From Agrobacterium larrymoorei (lineage in GTDB: Bacteria; Pseudomonadota; Alphaproteobacteria; Rhizobiales; Rhizobiaceae): a stretch of 64,000 nucleotides of DNA. A program made the translations under genes and the position numbers. Positions 1 to 9,789 of the stretch are shown piece after piece. Below the pieces are notes generated by a model. The model was given only the letters and a program-made list of their open reading frames with translations, was not told where the DNA came from and did no database searches. The DNA is taken from the NCBI RefSeq assembly GCF_030819275.1, contig NZ_JAUTBL010000002.1, positions 2,912,501 through 2,976,500 of the forward strand, written 5' to 3'. Each line of letters starts with the position of its first letter. Position 1 is the first letter of the stretch.

Positions 1-1
1 T

Positions 2-646
2 ATCGTCCGTAACGGCGGCACCACGGTTCTGGCCGAAACGCCGGAGATTTACGGCGCAGAACACCTTTTGACCCGCCGTGCCGTGACACCCGCTGTTGCC
101 GAGAAGCTGTTGCAGCGCATCGACTGGTGGCGCGATTACACCGCCCGCAATGGCGACGAGCTGAACAACAACCCCTCTCACGGCAACAAGCTCGGTGGCC
201 TGACCACCATTCTGGAAAAATCGCTCGGTGCCGTCGCCAAGGGCGGCTCCATGCCGCTGAAGGCTGTCTACGAGTTTGCCGAGACCGTGACCGAACCAGG
301 CTTCGTCTTCATGGACACACCCGGCTATGACCCTGTGGCGGTCACCGGCCAAGTGGCGGGCGGCTGCAATGTCATCTGTTTCACCACGGGCCGCGGCTCC
401 GTCTCCGGCTTTAAACCGGCGCCATGCATCAAGATCGCCACGAACTCCGAAATGTATGAGCACATGAAGGAGGACATGGATATCAACTGCGGCGATATCG
501 TCACCGGCAAGGAAACGATCGAGGAGGCAGGTCGGCGCATCTTCGACCATATCATTGCCGTCGCATCCGGCGAGCAGACCGTCAGTGAAATCTATGACTA
601 CGGCGACAATGAGTTTGTGCCATGGCAGGTCGGCGCTGTGACCTGA
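2..646 (+). CDS. UxaA-family altronate/galactarate dehydratase, C-terminal part (5' end outside window)
   Basis: The open frame enters the window from the left, so only the last 214 codons are present; family members are about 500 aa. The visible part is the large C-terminal domain shared by altronate dehydratase (UxaA) and galactarate dehydratase (GarD), with ETPEIYGAEHLL near the start, NNPSHGNKLGGLTTILEKS in the middle and GDIVTGKETIEEAG near the end. These enzymes are iron-dependent dehydratases that remove water from hexonates or hexarates during uronate catabolism. The substrate cannot be told from this part. A parS-like palindrome starts at the base after the TGA stop. Confidence 0.85.
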   Translation: MVRNGGTTVLAETPEIYGAEHLLTRRAVTPAVAEKLLQRIDWWRDYTARNGDELNNNPSHGNKLGGLTTILEKSLGAVAKGGSMPLKAVYEFAETVTEPGFVFMDTPGYDPVAVTGQVAGGCNVICFTTGRGSVSGFKPAPCIKIATNSEMYEHMKEDMDINCGDIVTGKETIEEAGRRIFDHIIAVASGEQTVSEIYDYGDNEFVPWQVGAVT

Positions 647-662
647 TGCTTCACGTGAAACA
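647..662. promoter_or_regulatory. parS-like site 1
   Basis: TGCTTCACGTGAAACA differs at one base from the perfect 16-bp palindrome found at 9743. It sits directly after the stop codon of the UxaA-family gene, about 15.7 kb from the origin interval. ParB-family proteins bind this motif in most bacteria. Confidence 0.85.
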
Positions 663-671
663 CCACATATA

Positions 672-709
672 GAAAAAGGCCCGGCGATCACTCTCCGGGC
701 CTTCTGCTT
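672..709. terminator. Bidirectional terminator between the uxaA-like gene and purH
   Basis: Perfect 9-bp stem AAGGCCCGG (676-684) / CCGGGCCTT (695-703) with a 10-nt loop. Read on the minus strand it is followed by CCTTTTTCT, a good T-tract for purH. On the plus strand the trailing CTGCTTTTC is weaker but usable for the converging dehydratase gene. Confidence 0.8.
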
Positions 710-723
710 TTCTAAGTACCTAA

Positions 724-2340
724 TTAGTGGCGGAAGTGGCGCATACCGGTGAAGACCATCGCCACATTATGAGCGTCGGCTGCGTCGATCACTTCCTGGT
801 CGCGCATGGAGCCGCCCGGCTGGATCACCGCCGTGGCGCCAGCAGCAATTGCAGCGAGAAGACCATCCGCGAAGGGATAGAAAGCTTCGGACGCGACGGC
901 GGAACCCTTTGTCAGAGGCTCTGAAAGACCCATAGCCTTGGCAGCATCTTCCGCCTTTTGCGCTGCGATGCGTGCCGAGTCCACGCGGCTCATCTGGCCA
1001 GCACCAATACCGGCGGTCTGTCCGTCCTTGGCATAGATCACGGCATTCGACTTGACGTGCTTGGCGATCTTGAAGGCGAACTTCATGTCCTCAAGTTCCT
1101 GCTCAGTCGGCGCACGCTTGGTGACGACCTTCAGATCCAGATCCTCGACCATACCATTGTCGCGGCTCTGCACGAGGAGACCACCCGATACCGTCTTTGC
1201 GGTAATGCCAGCCGCACGGGGATCGGGAAGACCACCGGCAGAGAGGAGACGCAGGTTCGGCTTGCGCGCGACAATCGCCTGTGCCTCCTCCGTGACATCC
1301 GGCGCGATGATGACCTCGGTGAAGAGCTGGATGATCTCTTCCGCCGTTTCCGCGTCCAGTGTCTGGTTCAAAGCGATGACGCCGCCAAAGGCCGAAACAG
1401 GGTCGCAGGCAAGCGCGCGCTTGTAGGCTTCGAGCAGTGTCGGACCGGTTGCCACACCGCAGGGGTTCGCATGCTTGATGATGGCAACGGCTGGCGCATT
1501 CTCGGGCAGGAACTCGGCCACCAGCTCGTAGGCCGCATCCGTATCGTTGATGTTGTTATAAGAAAGCTGCTTGCCTTGCAGCAGGGTCGCGGTCGCAACA
1601 CCCGGGCGCTTCTCGCCCGTCAGATAGAAGCCAGCACTCTGGTGCGGGTTTTCGCCATAACGCATCTTTTCCTTCAGCGTGCCGCCGATGGCGCGGTAAT
1701 GCGGCGTCTCGATTGCGAGAGCTTCTGCGAACCAATTGGAGATGACGGCGTCGTAGGCCGCGGTACGGGCATAGGCCTTGGCGGCAAAGCGCTGGCGCAG
1801 AGCGTAGGATGTCTGTCCGTCATCGGCCTGCAAGGCTTCCAGCAGTTCCGGATAGTCGGTCGGATCGGTGACCACGGTCACATAGGCATGGTTCTTGGCC
1901 GAAGCGCGGATCATCGCCGGGCCGCCAATATCGATGTTCTCAACCGTGGTCGGATAGTCGCCGCCCTTGGCGCGAACCTCTTCGAACGGGTAAAGATTGA
2001 TGACCGAAAGATCGATGGCTTCGATGCCGTGAGCGCGCATCGCTTCCTGGTGTTCGGCATCGTCACGAATGGCAAGAAGCCCGCCATGCACATTCGGATG
2101 CAGGGTCTTCACCCGGCCGTCCATGATCTCCGGGAACTTGGTGATGTCGGAGACGTCGGTCACTGGAAGACCTGCGTCGGCAATCGCCTTCGATGTGCCG
2201 CCCGTCGACAGCAGCTTAACGCCGAGCTTCACCAGCGCGCCGGCAAGCTCGATAATGTCGGTCTTGTCGGAGACGGACAGAAGCGCGGTGCGGATGCGAA
2301 CTTTGTCGGGTGCGGGGATTTTCTTGGAAACGACGGCCAT
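724..2340 (-). CDS. purH: Bifunctional AICAR transformylase / IMP cyclohydrolase
   Basis: Catalyses the last two steps of de novo IMP synthesis in the cytoplasm. The 538-aa length is normal. The N-terminal MGS-like cyclohydrolase domain shows LLSVSDKT and [11 protein letters not shown]. The transformylase domain carries the active-site KHANPCG motif at residues 289-295 and ends in the family-typical [20 protein letters not shown]. The frame is open 24 codons further upstream, but the ATG at 2340 is preceded by GGAG at 8 nt spacing and gives the usual rhizobial N-terminus. The upstream neighbour is the heparinase-like gene, as in other rhizobia. Confidence 0.97.
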   Translation of the reverse strand: MAVVSKKIPAPDKVRIRTALLSVSDKTDIIELAGALVKLGVKLLSTGGTSKAIADAGLPVTDVSDITKFPEIMDGRVKTLHPNVHGGLLAIRDDAEHQEAMRAHGIEAIDLSVINLYPFEEVRAKGGDYPTTVENIDIGGPAMIRASAKNHAYVTVVTDPTDYPELLEALQADDGQTSYALRQRFAAKAYARTAAYDAVISNWFAEALAIETPHYRAIGGTLKEKMRYGENPHQSAGFYLTGEKRPGVATATLLQGKQLSYNNINDTDAAYELVAEFLPENAPAVAIIKHANPCGVATGPTLLEAYKRALACDPVSAFGGVIALNQTLDAETAEEIIQLFTEVIIAPDVTEEAQAIVARKPNLRLLSAGGLPDPRAAGITAKTVSGGLLVQSRDNGMVEDLDLKVVTKRAPTEQELEDMKFAFKIAKHVKSNAVIYAKDGQTAGIGAGQMSRVDSARIAAQKAEDAAKAMGLSEPLTKGSAVASEAFYPFADGLLAAIAAGATAVIQPGGSMRDQEVIDAADAHNVAMVFTGMRHFRH

Positions 2341-2473
2341 CAGGGCAACTCCGTAAACGGTGGAGGATGAGCCGGAGAAAGCGCGCCCCGGCGGTTGCCG
2401 CCGCGTTAGCACAGCTTGGCAGATTAATAAACAGATCGTCCCGCTTTATCGGCGGCGCTTCGCTGATAAGCGA

Positions 2474-4153
2474 TCAGCCTCGCCGTTCGAGAAGCCAGCG
2501 AAGCTCTGTGGTTTCCGGAAGCTGAAATGCGACCTCGATCTGCAGCGAAGGCCGGATGCCCGATGCATCCGCCATGAACACGTCTTCGGCAATCGTGACT
2601 TCACGTCCAGGCGCTGAAAAAGCCCAGGCAGTGCCATCCGGCGCCCGCATCAGCACCGTTTCCTCATCTTCCTGCGAAAGCTCTATCAATGGATGGACGT
2701 GAAAGCGGCAGACGGCTTCGGCTGGCTCCGGTTGTCGCTTCTCATCGATTCTGATCCAGTCGCGCCCTCTGATCTTTGTACCGGCCTCGTTCAACTCCAA
2801 CTCTCGCTGGTGCACGTAACCCAGGCTCTCATAACCGTCGTGGGAGGCGGTCAGGATATCCGCCCGCTTTTCATCCGTGTGCCGATCCACCTCCGTCTCG
2901 TCGATGCCAGAGACAATAACGGGGCCTAAGAAACGGGAGTGGGAGATCCGCGCCGAGGAACGATCGGCAATGGTGACCGTGGAATGGGCGGCGGTGGTAC
3001 GGCTGACCCGCTTGAAGGCGGTAGAGGCATATTGCGGAAAACCGGAATTGACGATGAAGCGGTAGCGGCCCGAAGAGAGTTCGAAGGACAGGCAGCCACA
3101 ATGGGCACTGCGCGACAATTCGATGGAGGCAGGCCTACCCGTATCGACAATAACCACCGTGTCACCGACCGAAAGCCGATGATAGGAAATATCGGGAAGA
3201 GAACGCGACGGTCGTCCGGCGGTTTCATCATAGCGCAAAACGGATGCAAGCTCATTGGCTAGGGTTGCCGTCGCGCCATTGAACAAGGCCAGATCGCCAT
3301 CCTGGTGGCGGAAGAAACGGATCGCGGGAAACATGCGGTCGATGGCAGGCACAAGCCCTGCCGGAACATCATGACCGAGATTGATGTAGCTTTGACGAAG
3401 CGGCAGAAGATCGAGCAATAGCTCCAGCATGACTCGCGGATTGCGCGAGACATGGCCGCCATCGGGAAGGATTTGCCGCTCCATTTCCCGGTCGAGCTTT
3501 CTCCCCAGCCGGGCAATCTTCGATGCGCTGTTCGGCATTGAGATGGACGCCATGGCAAGCGCGATGCGGATCTTCAGACGGATCTCTCCATCCGGGACAT
3601 ATTTGGCAATGAGACCCAGATAGCCGACATGCAGACCGATGCATCTTAAAAAGCGCCGATAGAAATTGGCGTCCGCCTTTTGTAGGATCACCGGTGAATG
3701 GGAGAGCCAGGAGGTCAATCTCTGTGCTGCAAGTTCAGGTGCCCACGCTGGACCGCGGATCGTGCGGCCATGCAGGCTCATCCATTCAGCAACGTGCAGA
3801 CGCGCGCGGTTTCCAGCCTCTTCCGATCTGCTGGCACGCACATGGCGTAGCCAGCCGAAAGCATGCAGCCGCTCTTCAAATGCAGGAGAGGGCGGCTCCA
3901 GCAGAAACGGAGAGACGCCACCTGTTTCCAGAATCTTTCCCGCGAGGAACAGCCGCCCCTGGACCAGCTCCTGTGCGACATAAGGATCGACGGCGCGCAA
4001 ATCCGTGGGTGCTGCCACGAGCGCGCTTGGAGCTCTGCTGGAGAGCCGCCACAATTGCAGGCGCAACGGTGCGACCGCGATCATGACGCGGCGCTTGACC
4101 GTGCGAAAAAAGTAGCCCGCAACGCCGACGCGATTGTTCAGGGAGCTCGCCAA
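2474..4153 (-). CDS. Heparinase II/III family protein
   Basis: The 559-aa product has an alpha-helical N-terminal half (SWLSHSPVILQKADANFYRRF region) and a C-terminal beta-rich half with TTAAHSTVTIADRSSARIS, the hallmark of heparinase II/III-like polysaccharide lyases. The gene sits between rsmB and purH in many rhizobia, but its substrate is unknown. There is no clear export signal beyond a basic, weakly hydrophobic N-terminus. The start is a TTG at 4153 with AGGA 9 nt upstream; an in-frame ATG lies 26 codons in, so the N-terminus is uncertain. Polysaccharide lyase activity is a family inference. Confidence 0.85.
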   Translation of the reverse strand: MASSLNNRVGVAGYFFRTVKRRVMIAVAPLRLQLWRLSSRAPSALVAAPTDLRAVDPYVAQELVQGRLFLAGKILETGGVSPFLLEPPSPAFEERLHAFGWLRHVRASRSEEAGNRARLHVAEWMSLHGRTIRGPAWAPELAAQRLTSWLSHSPVILQKADANFYRRFLRCIGLHVGYLGLIAKYVPDGEIRLKIRIALAMASISMPNSASKIARLGRKLDREMERQILPDGGHVSRNPRVMLELLLDLLPLRQSYINLGHDVPAGLVPAIDRMFPAIRFFRHQDGDLALFNGATATLANELASVLRYDETAGRPSRSLPDISYHRLSVGDTVVIVDTGRPASIELSRSAHCGCLSFELSSGRYRFIVNSGFPQYASTAFKRVSRTTAAHSTVTIADRSSARISHSRFLGPVIVSGIDETEVDRHTDEKRADILTASHDGYESLGYVHQRELELNEAGTKIRGRDWIRIDEKRQPEPAEAVCRFHVHPLIELSQEDEETVLMRAPDGTAWAFSAPGREVTIAEDVFMADASGIRPSLQIEVAFQLPETTELRWLLERRG

Positions 4154-4352
4154 ACGTCTGTATCCTGCCTCGCGGAATTCGCTTTAGAGAAGACGCATAT
4201 AAAGCGCTATTGAAGAAGAGCGATAAAGTTTCATTAAAAACTTCATATTTTGTAAACGAATGAAGCTGGCAGCGCAGATCCCAAGCCTGTTCCTTCATCA
4301 GGAAGCTGTAAAATACACCATATCGAGCGCTGGTCGTGACGCTTGAAATGCG

Positions 4353-5738
4353 TCACGCTGGGGAATGCTTCCGCAGAACGGTTGCGTAAAATCCGTCGAC
4401 ACCGCCGAACATGTCCGGCGTCGTGCGCAAATCGCCGTCGCCATTGATGGCAATTTCCATATCCGGCAGATCTTTCGCTGCAACGGGAAGCCGCTCAAGA
4501 TTGCTGTTGGATGCCAGCACCCGCGCCACCATCTCCTCTCCCTCTAAAGGGTCTAGGGAGCAGTTGGAGAAGACAATCATGCCGCCGTCTTTGACTAGTG
4601 TTACTGCCTGACGCAGCAGCTGCTCCTGGAGAGTTGCCAGCTTGGCAATATCCTTCTCGTCCTTGGTCCAGCTGACATCAGGGTGCTTGCGCATGGTGCC
4701 TGTCGATGAGCACGGCGCGTCGAGAAGGACGGCATCAAAGAGCTCGTCCGGCTGAAACTTCAGCATATTGGCTTCAACCGTTTCGGCTTCGAATCCAAGT
4801 CTATCCAGATTTGAGCGAAGACGCTTCAGACGGTTGCCCGACTGATCGAGCGCCGTCACTTCGGCACCGGCCAGAATAAGCTGGGCTGTCTTTCCGCCCG
4901 GTGCGGCACAAAGATCCGCGACCCGTTTGCCTTTGAGATCCCCCATCAGCCGCACGGGCATGCTGGCAGAGAAATCTTGAACCCACCATTCGCCCTCCGC
5001 AAAACCCGGGAGCGAGGAGACCTGTCCATCGAATGAACCCAGGCGGACACTGCCATTGGGCAAAACCGTTCCGTTCAGTACCTTAGCCCAGTGGTCCGGA
5101 TTGGACTTTACCGTGATGTCGATGGACGCGGGGAGAAGCTGCGATGCAGCTATACGCGACGCGGTATCCGCACCATAGGATTTGACGAGCCTGTTATAGA
5201 GCCAGTCGGGAAGAACGGGCACGGCGTCAATCGCTCCCATAACCGCATCCTTCTCGCGACCGAGTCGGCGCAACACCGCGTTCACCAGCTTGACGAAGCG
5301 CTTGTTGCGCGGATCACGGTGGGCCTGTTCCACCGCCAGATCCACGGCAGAGTGATCGGGCACATCGAGATAAAGCATCTGTGCAACCGCGACGACCAGA
5401 ACATGATGCAGGGATCGCGCACCCTGTGGCAGCGGTCCATCCAGCATCATCGAGATGGCGGCCTCAATCCTTGGCAGGTGGCGGAGCGCACTGTTGACGA
5501 TGGCGCGCACCAATGCCCGATCAGCGAGATTGAGAGAACGGTAGGCCGGATTGCCGTGCTCGGCATCCATCATACCATCGAGCGACGTCTTCTTGTCGAT
5601 GACGGCAGAGATAATCTTAGCCGCCGCCATGCGCGCGGACAGACCAGGTTTCCATTCCCCAGCCGACCCGCCAGCATCCGACGGCGCTGGCTTTCTGTTT
5701 TTGAATTTCGGCCGGGCAGGGGCGTTGGATGATGTCAA
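4353..5738 (-). CDS. rsmB: RsmB/NOP-family rRNA cytosine-C5 methyltransferase
   Basis: SAM-dependent m5C methyltransferase, probably acting on 16S rRNA. The N-terminal NusB-like RNA-binding domain spans roughly residues 35-170. The Rossmann domain has [17 protein letters not shown] as SAM motif, the catalytic DAPCSS cysteine at Cys343 and the second conserved cysteine in SNCSL at Cys393. The start is a TTG whose first bases form TTGA with the TGA stop of htpX (4-bp overlap), implying translational coupling. An inverted repeat at 4335-4357 overlaps the stop codon but has no T-tract. Confidence 0.93.
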   Translation of the reverse strand: MTSSNAPARPKFKNRKPAPSDAGGSAGEWKPGLSARMAAAKIISAVIDKKTSLDGMMDAEHGNPAYRSLNLADRALVRAIVNSALRHLPRIEAAISMMLDGPLPQGARSLHHVLVVAVAQMLYLDVPDHSAVDLAVEQAHRDPRNKRFVKLVNAVLRRLGREKDAVMGAIDAVPVLPDWLYNRLVKSYGADTASRIAASQLLPASIDITVKSNPDHWAKVLNGTVLPNGSVRLGSFDGQVSSLPGFAEGEWWVQDFSASMPVRLMGDLKGKRVADLCAAPGGKTAQLILAGAEVTALDQSGNRLKRLRSNLDRLGFEAETVEANMLKFQPDELFDAVLLDAPCSSTGTMRKHPDVSWTKDEKDIAKLATLQEQLLRQAVTLVKDGGMIVFSNCSLDPLEGEEMVARVLASNSNLERLPVAAKDLPDMEIAINGDGDLRTTPDMFGGVDGFYATVLRKHSPA

Positions 5739-6694
5739 GACCAGGGACCTTTGCGGGAATTGTCAGTACCACGACCGGGACCGGTGGATGGTACGGAACG
5801 TGATTTGCGCACGGCATTACCACTTGTCGGCTGAAACGTCGATGCCCGGCTGAATTCCTGCGCCATGGCGTTGAGAGCTGCGACACGGTTTTCGGTATTC
5901 GGATGCGTGGAAAAGAGGTTGTCCATTCTTTCGCCAGACAAGGGATTGATGATGAACATGTGGGCTGTCGCCGGATTGCGCTCGGCATCATTATTGTGGA
6001 TGTGCTGAGCAGCGCCGGCGATCTTCTGCAGGGCGGAAGCAAGCCACAAGGGATTGCCACAGATTTCCGCACCCCGGCGATCGGCTGAATATTCTCGCGT
6101 GCGGCTGATCGCCATCTGAACCAGCATGGCGGCGAGAGGCGCGACGATCATCGCGACGAGAACGCCGATAAAACCGAGTGGATTATTGTTTTCGCGATTG
6201 CCGCCGAAGAAGAAGGCGAAGTTACCCAGCATTGAAATTGCACCGGCAAGTGTTGCCGTGATCGTCATCGTCAATGTGTCGCGGTTCTGGATATGTGCGA
6301 GCTCATGGGCCATCACGCCTGCAACCTCCTGCGGCGTCAGCATTTCCATCAGCCCGGTCGATGCAGCAACGGCTGCATTCTCAGGGTTGCGGCCGGTCGC
6401 AAATGCATTCGGCTGCGGGCTGTCATAGACATAGACTTTCGGCATCGGCAGTCCGGCGTTCTGCGACAAATCCCGGATCATGTGAAAGAATTCCGGTGCA
6501 TTGCGCTCATCCACCTCCTGGGCACGGTATGCGGCCAGCACCATCTTGTCGGAGTTCCAGTAGGAAAACAGGTTCATGCCTGCGGCAATCACAAGCGCGA
6601 TCATCATGCCGCCCTTGCCACCGATCAGAAATCCGACGCCCATGAACAGAGCCGTCATGAAGGCCAATAGCATGGCCGTACGCATCAGATTCAT
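5735..6694 (-). CDS. htpX: Membrane zinc metalloprotease HtpX
   Basis: M48-family inner-membrane protease for quality control of misfolded membrane proteins. Two N-terminal membrane segments lie within residues 6-45, the zinc site HELAH is at 130-134, and two further hydrophobic stretches follow ([17 protein letters not shown] and [16 protein letters not shown]). The downstream [12 protein letters not shown] carries the third zinc ligand glutamate. Length 319 aa, normal. The gene overlaps rsmB by 4 bp. The C-terminal tail is Pro/Ser/Arg-rich, as in rhizobial homologues. Confidence 0.97.
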   Translation of the reverse strand: MNLMRTAMLLAFMTALFMGVGFLIGGKGGMMIALVIAAGMNLFSYWNSDKMVLAAYRAQEVDERNAPEFFHMIRDLSQNAGLPMPKVYVYDSPQPNAFATGRNPENAAVAASTGLMEMLTPQEVAGVMAHELAHIQNRDTLTMTITATLAGAISMLGNFAFFFGGNRENNNPLGFIGVLVAMIVAPLAAMLVQMAISRTREYSADRRGAEICGNPLWLASALQKIAGAAQHIHNNDAERNPATAHMFIINPLSGERMDNLFSTHPNTENRVAALNAMAQEFSRASTFQPTSGNAVRKSRSVPSTGPGRGTDNSRKGPWS

Positions 6695-6811
6695 CCAGCA
6701 TCTCCGTCAAAAGCGATGAAAAGGCCCACAAAGGCTTATCAAAGCAGGCAGTTTTCTATAATCTGGTTATGTGGAATTGCTTTTCAATATGCCGTGACGA
6801 GGGTGTAGCCC

Positions 6812-7012
6812 ATGCAGAACGCCGATAACGATAATGCGAACAGAGATATGAAAGTCCTGTCGCCTGCCGCACAACGCGCGTTGCAGGAAGCTGAAGAACG
6901 ACGCCTCAAAGCCGAGGCATTGAAGCTCCCCCCCGAAACTGGTGGCCGCGGTGGCGCAGAACCGGTTCGTTTTGGCGACTATGAGATCAATGGTCGAGCC
7001 ATCGACTTTTGA
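6812..7012 (+). CDS. DUF1674 / SdhAF4-like small protein
   Basis: A 66-aa protein ending in GGAEPVRFGDYEINGRAIDF, the C-terminal signature of DUF1674, the family of the mitochondrial succinate dehydrogenase assembly factor SDHAF4. The bacterial members are thought to help flavinylated SdhA assemble; that role is inferred from homology. The N-terminal part is charged and Ala/Glu-rich, with no membrane segment. It is a single plus-strand gene inside a minus-strand block and is divergent from htpX, with 117 bp between the two starts. Confidence 0.85.
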   Translation: MQNADNDNANRDMKVLSPAAQRALQEAEERRLKAEALKLPPETGGRGGAEPVRFGDYEINGRAIDF

Positions 7013-7428
7013 TCACCAACTGAAATTTCAGGTATTTTTGTTATATATCAAATGTTTATCTCTATCTGAGGCGCGTCAGCGTAAGAGACAACGTATATGA
7101 TTTCCTAAGCTTTTGACGCTCGCTGAGGGTATGAGAACATCGGTTGCGATGATCCTGTGATAGAGGGCGAAACGTCCTAATCGCCTTTCCCACCCTTGGG
7201 GCAGGTATTCATTTTTCCAAACGCTCACGAGGACGCGATCAATCCTCCTCACGCCATTACCCGCAGCGGATCGTGCCCCTGCGGGAGAAGTTCAAATTCC
7301 CAGATGTGCATGGTATTTGATTACCTCACAGACAGGAATTTAGAGCTAAGAGGCAATGCTCGGCGCTAGCGCCTCAATCCCGAACACGTTTTTTACAAAA
7401 TCGTGTGAGTGCAACGTACTGCTATAGA
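7013..7428. other. 416-bp intergenic region without a recognisable gene
   Basis: No frame of gene-like composition spans this stretch on either strand. It holds CTGAAATTTCAG followed by a short T-rich run just after the DUF1674 stop, a CCCGCAG...CTGCGGG stem near 7260-7285, a CCTCCTC motif near 7243, and a 12-bp palindrome GGCGCTAGCGCC at 7362-7373 near the end of parB. It may hold the parB terminator or a small RNA; neither is shown by the sequence alone. Confidence 0.5.
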
Positions 7429-8307
7429 CTAGCGCTGCTCCAGTAAACGGCAAACCGCCTCGAGTTGCTCCAGCGTTTTGTAACTGATGCGGACCTGACC
7501 GCCATTTCCCTTGTGGCTGATCGACACATCAAGGCCAAGTGCATCCGATAATGTCCGCTCCAGCGCGACAGTGTCAGAATCTTTTTCCGGCTTGCGAGAC
7601 TGCATAGGATCAAGCTGAGAACGGATATCGTTCTGTGCCATGCGCTCCGCGTCGCGTACCGAGAGACCCTTCAACACGATGGCCTTTGCCAGGGTGGTAG
7701 GATCGGAGGTAGAAACCAGGGCTCTCGCATGGCCGGCGGAAAGGGACCCTTCCGACAACATGTCGCGGACAGGATCGGGAAGCTTCAGCAAACGCAGGCT
7801 GTTAGCCACATGGCTGCGGCTCTTGCCGATAATCTCGCCAAGATCATTCTGAGTATAACCATGTTCAGCGATCAGCTGCTCGTAGCCAAGCGCTTCTTCG
7901 AGCGGATTAAGATCCGAGCGTTGAACGTTTTCAACGATTGCAAGCTCAAGTGCGGTCCGATCATCGACATCACGGACAATAACCGGCACTTCGGTGAAGC
8001 CAGCCAGTTGGGCTGCGCGCCACCGGCGCTCACCTGCAATGATTTCAAAGCGGTTCTGATCGACGGTTCGAACGACAACAGGCTGGACAATGCCATGTTG
8101 GCGGATCGAGGCGGCCAGATCTTGCAGTTCGCTTTCATCGAAATGGCGGCGGGGGTTGCGAGGGCTGCGTGCGATGAACTCGATTGGAATCACGCGATCG
8201 GGACTGATCGCTCGCTGTGGCTCACCAACAGGAAGGGGCTGATCCATTTCACCGATCAGTGCGGCAAGACCGCGGCCCAAGCGGCGCTTGGAGAGATCGT
8301 CACTCAT
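7429..8307 (-). CDS. parB: Chromosome partitioning protein ParB
   Basis: CTP-dependent sliding clamp that loads at parS and organises the origin region. The 292-aa protein shows the N-terminal CTP-binding GERRWRAAQLAG box, the ENVQRSDLNPLEEALGY segment, the helix-turn-helix TQNDLGEIIGKSRSHVANSL and a C-terminal dimerisation domain. It follows parA by 38 bp in the mnmG-rsmG-parA-parB run. Six candidate binding sites lie in this window, one of them inside rsmG. The ATG start at 8307 gives the standard MSDDLSKRRLGRGL N-terminus. Confidence 0.98.
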   Translation of the reverse strand: MSDDLSKRRLGRGLAALIGEMDQPLPVGEPQRAISPDRVIPIEFIARSPRNPRRHFDESELQDLAASIRQHGIVQPVVVRTVDQNRFEIIAGERRWRAAQLAGFTEVPVIVRDVDDRTALELAIVENVQRSDLNPLEEALGYEQLIAEHGYTQNDLGEIIGKSRSHVANSLRLLKLPDPVRDMLSEGSLSAGHARALVSTSDPTTLAKAIVLKGLSVRDAERMAQNDIRSQLDPMQSRKPEKDSDTVALERTLSDALGLDVSISHKGNGGQVRISYKTLEQLEAVCRLLEQR

Positions 8308-8345
8308 AATATACTCCGTACCAAATCTTGCAGACGAAACGGCGA

Positions 8346-9137
8346 TCAGGCAGCCTTACGCAATCGCTCTCTCTGAATGACCTCGGACGCCAATTGCAGA
8401 TAGGCCTGACTGCCAGCACATTTCAGATCATAAAGGATGGCAGGCTTACCATAGGACGGCGCTTCTGACACGCGGACGTTGCGAGGAATGAGCGTATGGT
8501 AAACCTTATCACCAAGATGGGTCCGAACGTCATTGACGACCTGCTGCGCCAAATTGTTGCGCGCATCGAACATGGTCAGGACAATACCCTGAATGTCGAG
8601 ACCGGGATTGACCGTTCCTCGGATCTGATTGACCGTATCAAGCAGCTGGCTCAAACCTTCCAATGCGAAGAACTCGCATTGCAGCGGCACGAGCACCGAA
8701 TGGGCGGTTGCCATTGCATTCATCGTCAACAGGTTGAAGGAGGGGGGGCAATCCAGCAAAATGTAAGAATAAGCCATGGCCTCGGGGCTACGCAAGGCAT
8801 TGCGCAGCAGGAAAACGCGGTTCGGGGCATTGGCGACTTCCATTTCGAAGCCAAGCAAATCCATCGTCGACGGGATGATATCGAGATTAGGAACTGCCGT
8901 CGGTACAGCGACTTCGGCCACACTATTCGCACCAACAAGGAGATCGTAGGAGGACAGCTTTCGCTCTCGACGATCAATGCCGAGGCCGGTGCTGGCATTG
9001 CCCTGCGGATCAAGATCCACCACCAGCACGCGCTCTCCAATAGCGGCGAGAGCCGTTGCCAGATTGATTGCGGTCGTCGTTTTGCCGACGCCACCCTTCT
9101 GGTTTGCTATCGTAATAATCCGGTTCTTATCAGACAT
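8346..9137 (-). CDS. parA: Chromosome partitioning ATPase ParA
   Basis: MinD/ParA-type ATPase that drives movement of ParB-bound origins. The deviant Walker A motif KGGVGKTTT covers residues 14-22, including the signature first lysine. Walker A' DLDPQGNASTGLG and Walker B ILLDCPPSFNLL follow. The 263-aa size matches chromosomal ParA proteins rather than plasmid RepA, which is longer and lies in repABC operons. It lies between rsmG and parB. Confidence 0.98.
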   Translation of the reverse strand: MSDKNRIITIANQKGGVGKTTTAINLATALAAIGERVLVVDLDPQGNASTGLGIDRRERKLSSYDLLVGANSVAEVAVPTAVPNLDIIPSTMDLLGFEMEVANAPNRVFLLRNALRSPEAMAYSYILLDCPPSFNLLTMNAMATAHSVLVPLQCEFFALEGLSQLLDTVNQIRGTVNPGLDIQGIVLTMFDARNNLAQQVVNDVRTHLGDKVYHTLIPRNVRVSEAPSYGKPAILYDLKCAGSQAYLQLASEVIQRERLRKAA

Positions 9138-9160
9138 CTGGTCGCACCTGGCTTGATGAA

Positions 9161-9778
9161 TCAGCGCTTCGTCGACAGGTTGTGAATCTCGAGAACGACC
9201 GAGTCTTCATCGACTGCACTGCGATGTTTTAACAGATCGAACGACCAACGACCACGGGCATTCGCAACCTCTGCCTCATAATCCCGGCCTTTATTGAGAT
9301 ATGCCTTTAGATTCTCGTTCTTCTGCGCCCATGGATAGATGTAAGAGAGTAAAAGATCGAGGTCTGCAACGGCCCGGGCAGACACCAAGTCGCAAGCGCC
9401 GATCACTTCAGGGGCGGCCTCAATTCGTATGGGATGAACTGTCCCGCGCGCGCCAGTCTCTGCCAAAGCAACTCTTAGAAACGCTGCCTTTTTGTGGTTG
9501 CTCTCTACCAGATGAACCCAACCATCCTTCAGTTCCGCAAGAAAGATAGCGGTGATGATGCCTGGGAACCCGCCCCCACTGCCGAGATCAGCCCACACCA
9601 TAGGTCGTTGCGTCAGCTGAAAAATCTGAGCGCTGTCCGCCACATGCCGAGACCAAAGATCTTTAAGCGTGGATGGAGCGACGAGATTGGTCGTCGCGTT
9701 CCATTTCTTAAAGAGCTCGACAAAGTGCTCTAGGCGATCCTGTGTTTCACGTGAAACACTTTGGCCGTTAATCGTCAT
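9161..9778 (-). CDS. rsmG: 16S rRNA m7G527 methyltransferase RsmG
   Basis: Methylates G527 of 16S rRNA (GidB family). The 205-aa product contains the SAM motif [10 protein letters not shown] and the downstream [12 protein letters not shown] conserved stretch. Its 5' end encodes SVSRETQ over a perfect parS palindrome, so the centromere site is embedded in the coding sequence, as also seen in other bacteria. It is followed by parA and preceded by mnmG with only 11 bp between. Confidence 0.96.
   Translation of the reverse strand: MTINGQSVSRETQDRLEHFVELFKKWNATTNLVAPSTLKDLWSRHVADSAQIFQLTQRPMVWADLGSGGGFPGIITAIFLAELKDGWVHLVESNHKKAAFLRVALAETGARGTVHPIRIEAAPEVIGACDLVSARAVADLDLLLSYIYPWAQKNENLKAYLNKGRDYEAEVANARGRWSFDLLKHRSAVDEDSVVLEIHNLSTKR
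9743..9758. promoter_or_regulatory. parS site 2 (perfect) inside rsmG
   Basis: TGTTTCACGTGAAACA is a perfect 16-bp palindrome, extended to 18 bp by flanking G and C (9742-9759). It lies in the first codons of rsmG, 6.6 kb from the origin interval. It is the best match to the ParB consensus in the window and serves here as reference for the other five sites. Confidence 0.96.
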
Positions 9779-9789
9779 ATTGGGACTCG

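Noticed and set aside
958..2370. 470-codon open frame on the plus strand
   Set aside because: It is the antisense shadow of purH; its sequence is Arg/Gly/His-rich with no recognisable domain.
4335..4357. CGTGACGC/GCGTCACG hairpin at the rsmB stop as terminator
   Set aside because: No T-tract on the minus strand, and part of it is coding sequence.
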